A stretch of DNA of 6,770 bases, from assembly GCA_017391185.1 (NCBI GenBank), contig JAFOZN010000261.1, forward strand, positions 1-6,770. The letters are read 5' to 3'. This stretch comes from Alistipes sp. (lineage in GTDB: Bacteria; Bacteroidota; Bacteroidia; Bacteroidales; Rikenellaceae). Below, piece after piece: positions 1 to 5,930 of this stretch (the first letter of the stretch is position 1; the number at the start of each line of letters is the position of its first letter). The notes under the pieces are model-generated. The model was not told the origin of the DNA and made no database searches. It worked only from the letters and a program-made list of their open reading frames with translations. The translations under genes and the position numbers were made by a program.

Positions 1-227
1 ATGGCATTAACCTCATTTGTAGGACTGATCAAAACAAACAATCCTACGATCAGAGCTGCTGCGACTCCGCAAATTCGCATTGCTCCGAAAAGCCACGCAT
101 AACGCGCCTTGCGGGGTTTTAGCTCCAACTTAAAACCCTCTACCGATGGTGCAAATCGTGGAGTAAGTAACTGCTCGACTCTCTGGTCAAGCTCCTGCAT
201 ATTGTTATTCTGATTCTCTAAGTTCAT
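1..227 (-). CDS. Partial single-pass membrane protein, probable anti-sigma factor (N-terminal 75 residues)
   Basis: An open frame starts with ATG at 227-225 on the minus strand and runs without a stop to the window edge, so only the first 75 residues are seen. Residues 1-45 are polar and probably cytoplasmic, with a basic RKARY segment just before one hydrophobic stretch at about 46-67 (WLFGAMRICGVAAALIVGLF). The rest would lie outside the cytoplasm. The gene begins 32 bp after the stop of the ECF sigma factor on the same strand, so the two are almost certainly co-transcribed. A short cytoplasmic N-terminus plus one membrane helix directly downstream of an ECF sigma gene is the usual layout of an anti-sigma factor. 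That role is inferred from position and topology; I recognise no named anti-sigma domain in the visible part. Confidence 0.7.
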   Translation of the reverse strand, partial: MNLENQNNNMQELDQRVEQLLTPRFAPSVEGFKLELKPRKARYAWLFGAMRICGVAAALIVGLFVLISPTNEVNA

Positions 228-259
228 AATTTTACTTTTTAAAAAGGTTTTAAACTGAA

Positions 260-778
260 TTAAAGTAATCCCTCCTTGCGCATAGCATCGCGTATATGCT
301 CTATGCCGTAACGATAGCGGGACTTAGCGGTGGAGAGAGGAATATCCATGATATCTGCCACCTCTTGAAACTGACACCCCGCGTGCAGATGCAGACGGAT
401 AACCTCGCTCTGCTCTTGTGGGATGGTCTCAAGCAATCGCCCGATGAGTTGATACTCCTGCTCAAAATCCTTCGCCTGCAAATCATCCTCACGAAGATCC
501 TTCAAAGAGGTGAGATCTACAAAGCTGAGTTTGCGCCTATCGCGAAGCCTTTGCGCACAAGCATTCATCAGCGAACGGTAGATGTAATACCTCATATTGA
601 GAATCCCATCACGATGGGTGGTGCGCAACTTTAGGTACAATTCCTGAATCACATCTTCGGCAACCTCTTGGCTTCCTAACCGATAACAAGCGTAGCGATG
701 CAAGGACGAAAGTTCAACCACAAAAAGCGACTCAAGCTGCTCGACATACTCTTTAGGAGGTTTGTTATTGAATTCCAT
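260..778 (-). CDS. ECF-subfamily RNA polymerase sigma factor (sigma-70 family)
   Basis: A 172-residue protein of normal ECF sigma length. Region 2, which binds core polymerase and the -10 element, spans about residues 15-80, with the recognisable stretch AEDVIQELYLKLR (40-52) and the YYIYRSLMNACAQRLRDRRK helix. Region 4 spans about 108-165 with IPQEQSEVIRLH and a helix-turn-helix around EVADIMDIPLSTAKSRYRYG (139-158) that would read the -35 element. There is no extra N- or C-terminal domain. The start is the ATG at 778-776; the upstream sequence is AT-rich with no clear Shine-Dalgarno, as is common in Bacteroidota. It probably directs transcription of a small regulon and is held inactive by the membrane protein encoded downstream. 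The inducing signal cannot be read from this window. Confidence 0.93.
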   Translation of the reverse strand: MEFNNKPPKEYVEQLESLFVVELSSLHRYACYRLGSQEVAEDVIQELYLKLRTTHRDGILNMRYYIYRSLMNACAQRLRDRRKLSFVDLTSLKDLREDDLQAKDFEQEYQLIGRLLETIPQEQSEVIRLHLHAGCQFQEVADIMDIPLSTAKSRYRYGIEHIRDAMRKEGLL

Positions 779-879
779 AAGTTTGTTAAAGTTAATAATC
801 CGTTTTCTGAAAATGCACTTTCACTTAATAAGACGCAAAACCAAAGAAAAAGATTTAACCTTCGGCAAAATAAATATCG

Positions 880-909
880 CAAACATAATAAATCGTGTCG
901 GCAAGGCAA
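880..909 (-). promoter_or_regulatory. Putative Bacteroidota-type promoter for the ECF sigma operon
   Basis: On the minus strand the sequence TATGTTTG (plus 880-887) matches the -7 consensus TAnnTTTG exactly. A TTG at plus 907-909 lies 19 bp upstream, the spacing expected for the -33 element, although it is ATTG rather than the full TTTG. Transcription would start near 870-875, giving a leader of roughly 95 nt before the sigma factor ATG. Confidence 0.5.
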
Positions 910-925
910 TAAAAAAGACTCAAAG

Positions 926-957
926 TTTGGATTATTGGGGAAAGATTTTTAATTTTG
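926..957 (+). promoter_or_regulatory. Bacteroidota-type promoter driving the trp leader and trpB2-mrp
   Basis: TTTG at 926-929 and TAATTTTG at 950-957 are separated by 20 bp, matching the Bacteroidota consensus TTTG-N19-21-TAnnTTTG. Transcription would start around 962-966, only about 10-15 nt before the leader-peptide start codons. That places the whole attenuator inside the transcript and leaves about 185 nt of leader before trpB2. The facing minus-strand promoter has its -33 element only 16 bp away. Confidence 0.7.
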
Positions 958-975
958 TAGAAACAAAGTCAAAGC

Positions 976-1029
976 ATGATGTGTCGTAGCATACATAAGC
1001 AGTCGTGGTGGCGTCATTGTTTAGAATAG
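976..1029 (+). CDS. Tryptophan-rich leader peptide of a trp attenuator (trpL-like)
   Basis: A 17-codon reading frame encodes MMCRSIHKQSWWRHCLE and ends at TAG 1027-1029; the second ATG at 979 is an alternative start giving 16 residues. Adjacent TGG codons at 1006-1008 and 1009-1011 give a Trp pair followed by Arg, the same local pattern (WWR) as the Escherichia coli trp leader peptide. Trp is rare in proteins, so a tandem pair in a tiny frame directly before competing RNA hairpins is strong evidence of function. A ribosome waiting at these codons would cover hairpin arm 1 (1015-1022), while one reaching the stop codon would cover arm 2 (1027-1036). No strong Shine-Dalgarno is visible; AAAG stands just before the start. 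It is inferred to be a sensor of charged tRNA-Trp, not a functional peptide. Confidence 0.85.
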   Translation: MMCRSIHKQSWWRHCLE

Positions 1030-1108
1030 AACAATGTCTAAGATCATGCTATGTATGTATAATATAACATAACTCTTTGAGCCATTGTTCTGATTCGGAG
1101 CAATGGCT
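1015..1108 (+). promoter_or_regulatory. Transcription attenuator: mutually exclusive 1:2, 2:3 and 3:4 RNA hairpins
   Basis: Four segments can be paired by eye. Arm 1 CATTGTT (1015-1021) pairs with arm 2 AACAATG (1030-1036): 7 bp plus a wobble pair around a six-base loop. Arm 3 (1080-1090) pairs with arm 4 (1098-1108) as the terminator stem of 11 bp. Arm 2, extended as UAGAACAAUG (1027-1036), pairs with CAUUGUUCUG (1083-1092): 8 perfect pairs, then A-U and U-G. Forming 2:3 removes the 5' arm of the terminator. This is the geometry of ribosome-mediated attenuation. Stalling at the Trp codons frees arm 2, so 2:3 forms and the operon is read. Completing the peptide masks arm 2, so 3:4 forms and transcription stops. 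The pairings are seen in the sequence; the mechanism follows from the known trp and his attenuators of Proteobacteria. Confidence 0.82.
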
Positions 1109-1112
1109 TTTT
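1080..1112 (+). terminator. Intrinsic terminator hairpin (3:4) of the trp attenuator
   Basis: AGCCATTGTTC (1080-1090) and GAGCAATGGCT (1098-1108) form an 11-bp stem with one T-G wobble and a seven-base loop TGATTCG, directly followed by five T residues (1108-1112). It lies between a good promoter and trpB2 with no other complete gene between them, so it acts as a conditional terminator in the trpB2 leader, not as the end of an upstream gene. Confidence 0.88.
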
Positions 1113-1149
1113 GATTAGATTTAGAGTAACTCAATTAATAAGAGAGGAT

Positions 1150-2514
1150 ATGAAGACCAAAAAATTCCTACTTCCCGAGAGCCAAATGCCTACGGCATGG
1201 TATAACATTGTGGCAGATATGCCCAACAAACCATTGCCAGCTCTCGACCCACGAACCAAGCAACCAATCACAGCCGAAGCCATGTCACAGATCTTCGGCG
1301 AAGAGTTGGTCAAGCAGGAGCTCTCGACTGAGCGTTTTATCGAAATACCTGAGCAGGTACAAGACCTATATAAAATCTGGCGACCTACGCCCGTAGTACG
1401 CGCATACAACTTGGAGCGCATGCTGGATACTCCAGCCAAGATCTATTTCAAGAATGAGGGTACATCACCAGCAGGCTCACACAAGCCCAACACAGCTATT
1501 CCACAAGCATACTACAATGCCAAGCAGGGTATTAAGTATCTCGCTACAGAGACAGGTGGCGGTCAGTGGGGAAGTGCAATTGCGTTGGCTTGCCAATACT
1601 TCAACATCGACCTAAGAGTATATATGGTAAAGGTTAGTTGCCAGCAGAAGCCATATCGTAAACTCTTGATGAACGCATGGGGTGCAAACGTAATCCCTTC
1701 GCCAAGCGACACAACTCAGGCTGGTCGTGATATTTTGGCAGCTGACCCAGAGTGCTCAGGCAACCTCGGAATTGCAATCTCGGAGGCTGTCGAGAGCGCA
1801 TTGGCACACGGCGAGGATACTCGATATTGCTTGGGTAGCGTTATGAACCATGTTTTGTTGCACCAGACAATCATCGGCGAAGAGGCTATACGTCAGATGG
1901 AGATGGCGGGTGATGAGCCAGATGTGGTGATCGGATGCTTCGGCGGTGGATCGAACTTCGCTGGTATCGGCTTCCCATTCATTCGCAGAAACCTCTGCGA
2001 GGGTAAAAAGACAAGAGTCGTAGCCGTAGAGCCTGCATCTTGCCCTAAGCTCACTCGTGGAGAGTTCCAGTATGACTTTGGCGATACGGCAGGTTTGACT
2101 CCTATGATGCCGATGTACACATTGGGACACACATTCCAACCCGCTAACATCCATGCAGGAGGTCTGCGCTACCACGGTGCCGGATCTATCGTTAGCCAGC
2201 TCTATAAAGATGGTTTGATGGAGGCGGTTGCTATCCCTCAGTTGGAGACATTCTCGGCAGGTATGATGTTTGCCAACAGCGAGGGTATAATCCCAGCTCC
2301 TGAGTCATGCCACGCCATAGCTGTTGCCGTACGCGAGGCCAAGAAGGCCAAAGAGGAGGGCAAGGAGAAGACCATCCTGTTCAACCTTTCGGGTAATGGC
2401 ATGATTGATCTCTATGCCTTTGAGCAGTATTTCAGCAACAAACTTCAGGATCATGAGTTGCCTGAGTCTGAGATTCGCCGAGCAATAGATGAATTGGATA
2501 AAATTATAAAGTAA
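1150..2514 (+). CDS. trpB: Tryptophan synthase beta chain, TrpB2 type (PLP-dependent)
   Basis: This 454-residue PLP enzyme condenses indole with L-serine to give L-tryptophan. The PLP lysine is K112 in GSHKPNTA (109-116). The catalytic Glu is E134 in ETGGGQWGSA. The phosphate-binding glycine loop is GCFGGGSNFAG (262-272), and the C-terminal SGNG motif (414-417) contacts the PLP ring. The length, the N-terminal extension of about 75 residues before RPTP, and HKPNTA in place of the HKTN motif of TrpB1 all point to the TrpB2 subfamily, which lacks the usual TrpA-contacting features and often works with free indole. The start chosen is ATG 1150, preceded by purine-rich AGAGAGG; a TTG-initiated longer frame from 1111 would begin inside the terminator U tract and is rejected. 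No trpA is seen nearby. mrp follows 11 bp downstream. The Trp attenuator in its leader supports a true role in tryptophan supply. Confidence 0.94.
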   Translation: MKTKKFLLPESQMPTAWYNIVADMPNKPLPALDPRTKQPITAEAMSQIFGEELVKQELSTERFIEIPEQVQDLYKIWRPTPVVRAYNLERMLDTPAKIYFKNEGTSPAGSHKPNTAIPQAYYNAKQGIKYLATETGGGQWGSAIALACQYFNIDLRVYMVKVSCQQKPYRKLLMNAWGANVIPSPSDTTQAGRDILAADPECSGNLGIAISEAVESALAHGEDTRYCLGSVMNHVLLHQTIIGEEAIRQMEMAGDEPDVVIGCFGGGSNFAGIGFPFIRRNLCEGKKTRVVAVEPASCPKLTRGEFQYDFGDTAGLTPMMPMYTLGHTFQPANIHAGGLRYHGAGSIVSQLYKDGLMEAVAIPQLETFSAGMMFANSEGIIPAPESCHAIAVAVREAKKAKEEGKEKTILFNLSGNGMIDLYAFEQYFSNKLQDHELPESEIRRAIDELDKIIK

Positions 2515-2525
2515 ATATATTTATC

Positions 2526-3569
2526 ATGGAAGAACAAGTACGTCAACTACTCTCGAAGATCGTTCACCCTGAAACTCAGAAGAACATCGTAGAGAGTGGT
2601 ATAGTGCATAGCGTAACGGCACGAGAGGATAAGATCGTAGTGGTCTTGATCTTCCCCAAGAGCCGCGATCCATTCGCCATGCGTATCAAGAGCCTTACAG
2701 AGCAGACACTCAAGGATTCATTCCCCGCAGCGAAGGAGAATATTACAGTCGTAATCAAAGAGGGCGAGGCAAAAGCACCACAACCCAAGCGAGAGAGTAC
2801 AACCGTCAGAGTCGGTAAGATCATAGCCGTTGCTTCGGGTAAGGGCGGTGTCGGCAAATCTACCGTTACGGCAAATTTGGCTCTTACGTTGCGAAACATG
2901 GGTTATAGAGTAGGTTTGCTCGATGCTGATATTTATGGCCCTTCACAGCACAAGATGTTCGGAGTAGAGGATTACCTGCCCGACGCAGTACAGCAAGATG
3001 GTATGGATTACATTATCCCTGCACAGAGCCACGACATTGAGTTGATGTCAATCGGCTTCTTTATCCAGCCTACCGATGCGCTGATGTGGAGAGGTGCAAT
3101 GGCAACAAATGCTCTAAAGCAATTGCTACATCAGACGATGTGGGGCGGTTTGGATTTCCTCCTAATTGATATGCCTCCAGGCACAGGAGATATACACCTT
3201 ACGATGATCTCGGAGGTGAAGATGGATGGTGCGGTGATAGTTTCTACACCTCAGCAGATTGCCGTTGCAGATGTGGTGCGTGGAGTAGAGATGTTCCGCC
3301 ACGAGCAGGTAGCAGTCCCCGTCTTGGGTATTATCGAGAATATGGCATGGTTCACGCCTAAGGAGTTGCCCAACAACAAATACTACATCTTCGGACAAGG
3401 TGGCGCACGCCGATATGCTGAAGAGGTCGATGCCCCATTCTTGGGTGAGGTACCTATCGTACAATCCATCATGGAGGGCGCCGAGAGTGGTAAGCCGGGC
3501 GTTGAGTTGGATGCCGATGTAGAGAAATACTACCGTTCGATTGCCGAGAAGATAATTGCAGGTCTGTAA
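2526..3569 (+). CDS. mrp: Mrp/ApbC-type P-loop ATPase, iron-sulfur cluster carrier family, lacking cysteines
   Basis: A 347-residue protein with an N-terminal MIP18/DUF59 domain (about 1-80), a linker rich in Lys and Pro (81-95), and an NTPase domain of the ParA/MinD superfamily. The deviant Walker A motif is GKGGVGKS (105-112), the switch region DADIYGPS (133-140), and Walker B LLIDMPPGTGD (212-222), all intact. Mrp/ApbC proteins bind and pass on Fe-S clusters at the homodimer interface, usually through a CxxC motif shortly after the ENM signature. Here ENMAWFTPKELPNNKYYIFG (271-290) has no cysteine at that place, and the whole protein contains none. Either the cluster is held differently or the protein has another ATP-dependent role. 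The gene lies 11 bp after trpB2 without a promoter between, so it should share the tryptophan attenuator; a terminator overlaps its end. No Shine-Dalgarno is evident before ATG 2526. Confidence 0.93.
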   Translation: MEEQVRQLLSKIVHPETQKNIVESGIVHSVTAREDKIVVVLIFPKSRDPFAMRIKSLTEQTLKDSFPAAKENITVVIKEGEAKAPQPKRESTTVRVGKIIAVASGKGGVGKSTVTANLALTLRNMGYRVGLLDADIYGPSQHKMFGVEDYLPDAVQQDGMDYIIPAQSHDIELMSIGFFIQPTDALMWRGAMATNALKQLLHQTMWGGLDFLLIDMPPGTGDIHLTMISEVKMDGAVIVSTPQQIAVADVVRGVEMFRHEQVAVPVLGIIENMAWFTPKELPNNKYYIFGQGGARRYAEEVDAPFLGEVPIVQSIMEGAESGKPGVELDADVEKYYRSIAEKIIAGL

Positions 3570-3590
3570 AAGATCTGCAATTTTTCTTTT
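3555..3590 (+). terminator. Intrinsic terminator of the trpB2-mrp operon, overlapping the mrp stop codon
   Basis: ATTGCAGGTC (3555-3564) pairs with GATCTGCAAT (3572-3581), ten base pairs with one G-T wobble, around the loop TGTAAAA, followed by TTTTTCTTTT (3581-3590). The mrp stop codon TAA (3567-3569) sits in the loop, so the last mrp codons form the 5' arm. This closes the operon and separates it from the DUF486 gene downstream. Confidence 0.88.
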
Positions 3591-3639
3591 CATTGGTAAC
3601 ATTTTATCTAAGGATTCACAAATTCAATTCATTAATTGC

Positions 3640-3647
3640 TATCTTTG
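3640..3647 (+). promoter_or_regulatory. Putative -7 element for the DUF486-methyltransferase unit
   Basis: TATCTTTG matches the Bacteroidota -7 consensus TAnnTTTG exactly and lies about 28 bp before the ATG at 3676, just after the terminator of the previous operon. No convincing TTTG is seen 19-21 bp upstream, so the -33 element is weak. The implied 5' leader is short, around 20-25 nt. Confidence 0.5.
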
Positions 3648-3675
3648 CGGCGGAAAAAGAAACCGTTTTGTTAAG

Positions 3676-4044
3676 ATGAGAATTTTCTACACTATTCTGC
3701 TGCTTATCGTCAGCAATATCTTCATGACCTTTGCATGGTATGGTCACCTCAAGTTGCAGGAGATGAAGCTCATATCTTCATGGCCACTATATTTGGTTAT
3801 CCTCTTTTCGTGGGTTATCGCCTTGGCTGAATACTCTTGTCAGATTCCAGCCAATCGCATCGGCTTTGTCGGTAACGGAGGTCCATTCACACTCATGCAG
3901 CTCAAGGTGATACAGGAGGTTATTACGCTCATCGTGTTCACACTCTTCTCTACAGTGGTATTTCGAGGTGAATCGCTCCATTGGAATCACTTGGCGGCCT
4001 TCTGCTGCTTGATTCTGGCGGTATATTTCGTATTTATGAAATAA
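3676..4044 (+). CDS. Small four-helix membrane protein, DUF486 / DMT superfamily
   Basis: A 122-residue inner-membrane protein with four predicted helices at about 2-22, 34-54, 75-97 and 102-121. The segment EYSCQIPANRIG (52-63), followed by NGGPFTLMQLKVIQEVITL (67-85), is typical of the DUF486 family, which resembles half-size drug/metabolite transporters of the SMR type; the length matches the family. The physiological substrate of the family is not known to me. The start is ATG 3676, not the earlier in-frame ATG at 3556. That upstream one lies inside mrp and the terminator, and would add 40 non-conserved polar residues in front of a helix that starts naturally at MRIFYTILLL. The methyltransferase gene follows 18 bp downstream and is probably co-transcribed. 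Confidence 0.9.
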   Translation: MRIFYTILLLIVSNIFMTFAWYGHLKLQEMKLISSWPLYLVILFSWVIALAEYSCQIPANRIGFVGNGGPFTLMQLKVIQEVITLIVFTLFSTVVFRGESLHWNHLAAFCCLILAVYFVFMK

Positions 4045-4062
4045 CCCTCTTACCTACGGAAG

Positions 4063-5211
4063 ATGAGACGTGAGGAGCTGGAGATAGTATTAAAGCCTGA
4101 GGTGCAACAATCTATCAAGGCTAATCTTGAGCGAGATCCGCTTAAGGTGGCTCTTGATAAGAGTGTTCCACACTCCAGAGAGGTCGCCTCACAGGTGAAA
4201 TATCTTCAACGCGCTCGCCAAAAACTTCCATCTCTATATCAAGCACAAGCCATAATCCCAGACCGAGGATTTGAACAATCTTCGAGCGAGGAGAGTGCAG
4301 TGGCCAAACCCCTCACAGGCGAATCGCTACTTGATCTAACCTGCGGATTGGGGATTGATTCACTCCACTTTTCACACAAATTTGCCAAAGTGACGAGTCT
4401 CGAACGAGATGAGGTCTTGGCCGATATAGTAAGAGAGAATCTGCGCCGTATGAAGATCTCCAATGTGGAGGTGATAACAGCTTCAGCCGAAGAGTATCTT
4501 CTATCATGCAAGGAGCATTTCGATTGGATATATGTAGATCCAGATCGCCGCTCGGAGGATGGTAAACGCATGGTAAAATTGGAGGATTGCTCGCCTAATG
4601 TAATCGCCATATATGATAAGATGCGCGCTGTGGCGGACAAGATCGCTATCAAAAATTCACCACTATTCGATGTAGAGGAGGCCTTCAGACTCTTCCCCGA
4701 AGCATCGGTAGAGGTTGTTTCGCTCGGCGGCGAATGCAAAGAGGTGATGATATATATCGACTCTCAGCCATCCAGCATCGTAGCCCACGCCATAGGCCGT
4801 GGCAAGGTAGAGATCTTACGCTCTGAGATTGAAGATTGCATCTGCAAAAGGGAGTTTGACCCACTGCAATATAGCTACCTCATCATCCCCGATGTTGCCT
4901 TACAAAAAGCGCGTATCGTAGCACAAGCACTTCACGGCAAGGCTGATGTTTGGAGCAATAACTCTTTTGGCTTCGCCACCACAATGCCCGATGGTGTATT
5001 AGGGCGTGTGGAGCGAATTAGTCGTATCGAAAAATTTGACTTAAAGAGTTTAAAACGAGAGCTAAAGGGCATAGGTTGTGACATCACTCTAAGAGAATTT
5101 CATATCGGAGTAGATGAATTACGCAAGCGTTGCGGTATGAAGTCGGGAAACAAGCAGAAATTAGCCTTCACCAAGATTCAGGGCTCGGCATACACTATCT
5201 TCTTAGAGTAG
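4063..5211 (+). CDS. THUMP-like class I SAM-dependent methyltransferase
   Basis: A 382-residue protein with three visible parts. The helical N-terminal region (1-85) is rich in charged residues. The Rossmann-fold methyltransferase domain spans about 86-235, with SAM-binding motif I DLTCGLGIDS (91-100), the acidic residue of motif II in SLERDE (112-117), and the motif-IV position occupied by YVDPDRR (157-163). The C-terminal region, about 300-380, contains FHIGVDELRKRCGMKSG and resembles the THUMP-like domain that binds RNA in related proteins. The fold and SAM binding are clear; the substrate is probably an RNA nucleoside, but that is inferred from the C-terminal domain. DPDRR replaces the usual N/DPPY, as in other members of this Bacteroidota group. 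It follows the DUF486 gene by 18 bp and ends facing the minus-strand radical-SAM gene. Confidence 0.85.
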   Translation: MRREELEIVLKPEVQQSIKANLERDPLKVALDKSVPHSREVASQVKYLQRARQKLPSLYQAQAIIPDRGFEQSSSEESAVAKPLTGESLLDLTCGLGIDSLHFSHKFAKVTSLERDEVLADIVRENLRRMKISNVEVITASAEEYLLSCKEHFDWIYVDPDRRSEDGKRMVKLEDCSPNVIAIYDKMRAVADKIAIKNSPLFDVEEAFRLFPEASVEVVSLGGECKEVMIYIDSQPSSIVAHAIGRGKVEILRSEIEDCICKREFDPLQYSYLIIPDVALQKARIVAQALHGKADVWSNNSFGFATTMPDGVLGRVERISRIEKFDLKSLKRELKGIGCDITLREFHIGVDELRKRCGMKSGNKQKLAFTKIQGSAYTIFLE

Positions 5212-5249
5212 CTCTCCACTTATCCACACTCAATCCATCGAGTACTCTA
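5204..5249. repeat. Imperfect inverted repeat joining two convergent stop codons
   Basis: TAGAGTAGCTC (5204-5214) is matched by GAGTACTCTA (5240-5249): ten pairs with a single bulged base and a loop of 25 nt. The TAG stop of the plus-strand methyltransferase and the TAG stop of the minus-strand radical-SAM gene each lie in one arm. It could act as a weak bidirectional 3'-end hairpin, but no T tract follows on either strand, so I do not call it an intrinsic terminator. Confidence 0.35.
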
Positions 5250-5930
5250 CCCCACCCCAAGATCGGTATTATTAAGCAGTATCTCCGCCTTGGGATTATC
5301 CTTTAGCGTAGGATATACCTCCTCCTCGAACCATCGAGCAAGCTCCTCATCTCGGCGCAACGGAGTGGAATTATTGCAGAAAAGATTAACGCTATAATAC
5401 TCAAAATACTCCTCTGCCTGCGCTATATCACTAAGTATCTGCTCACGGCTCTGCCCCTCGACACAACAAAGCAGACACACTCCACGAAAATACTTGGCTA
5501 CATCCTTCGCTGTCACACTCTCCGCCACTCCCTTATTCCACACCTTACGAAGCGCACCATCAAAACTCTCTATACCACACCTAAATTTCACCTTCGCAGG
5601 GGCAAACAGCTCGGCAAACTCGCTCAGACGATGACGGTACATATAGTGCGCCTCAAACCATAGAGTATGAATCTCGCAACGGCGCACAACATCCTTGATA
5701 TGCTCAATAGTACGCGAATCAAACTCCATCGCAGAGCCTGAATTGATAATATCCAACACGCCATATTTACCATTCACTCGATCCAACAACGGAGCATTTA
5801 CAAGATATGGTTCTGAACTCACATCGTGATAATAATCGCAAAAGGTACACCCCTTCCAACGACACCCCTGCCCCTGCAAAAGAAGCATCTCGCGAGGGAG
5901 TTTACTATCTATTAGCGAATAACGATCCAT
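5247..5930 (-). CDS. Short radical-SAM protein, candidate queuine-salvage enzyme (QueL-like)
   Basis: A 227-residue protein whose N-terminus carries LPREMLLLQGQGCRWKGCTFCDYY; its cysteines C23, C28 and C31 (CX4CX2C) should ligate the radical-SAM [4Fe-4S] cluster. Downstream NSGSAMEF (63-70), LWFEAHY (90-96) and FRCGIESFDGALRKVW (116-131) fit the strand-end motifs of a partial TIM barrel, including the GIESF motif common in radical-SAM proteins. It is short for the superfamily but appears complete. It overlaps the yhhQ transporter gene by 26 bp, implying translational coupling. Radical-SAM QueL enzymes of gut bacteria convert queuine to preQ1, and a deazaguanine transporter as immediate partner fits that role; the assignment is inference. 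M15 could be an alternative start, but M1 keeps the LPRE block that belongs to the conserved core. Confidence 0.72.
   Translation of the reverse strand: MDRYSLIDSKLPREMLLLQGQGCRWKGCTFCDYYHDVSSEPYLVNAPLLDRVNGKYGVLDIINSGSAMEFDSRTIEHIKDVVRRCEIHTLWFEAHYMYRHRLSEFAELFAPAKVKFRCGIESFDGALRKVWNKGVAESVTAKDVAKYFRGVCLLCCVEGQSREQILSDIAQAEEYFEYYSVNLFCNNSTPLRRDEELARWFEEEVYPTLKDNPKAEILLNNTDLGVG

Noticed and set aside
296..634. Plus-strand open frame opposite the sigma factor gene.
   Set aside because: It lies entirely antisense to a clear ECF sigma factor, has no recognisable domain and no start signal; likewise for other frames opposite trpB2, mrp, the methyltransferase and yhhQ.
808..823. Inverted repeat TGAAA/TTTCA in the sigma factor leader as an operator.
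   Set aside because: Five base pairs in AT-rich sequence are expected by chance, and the spacing to the promoter does not suggest a repressor site.
698..989. Two small plus-strand frames across the divergent promoter region.
   Set aside because: They overlap the sigma factor start and both promoters, have a low-complexity Lys/Asn-rich composition typical of AT-rich noncoding DNA, and no ribosome binding site.
1111..1149. A TTG-initiated N-terminal extension of TrpB2 (13 extra residues).
   Set aside because: The TTG lies in the U tract of the attenuator terminator, has no ribosome binding site, and the extra residues do not look like family sequence. ATG 1150 follows a purine-rich AGAGAGG and gives the usual N-terminus.
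3556..3675. A longer DUF486 protein starting at the in-frame ATG 3556.
   Set aside because: This start lies within mrp and the terminator stem, the extra 40 residues are polar and unlike the family, and a -7 element at 3640 lies downstream of it. ATG 3676 is the natural start.
5204..5249. Bidirectional intrinsic terminator between the convergent genes.
   Set aside because: The inverted repeat is real but has a bulge, a 25-nt loop, and no T tract on either strand, so it is listed only as a repeat.
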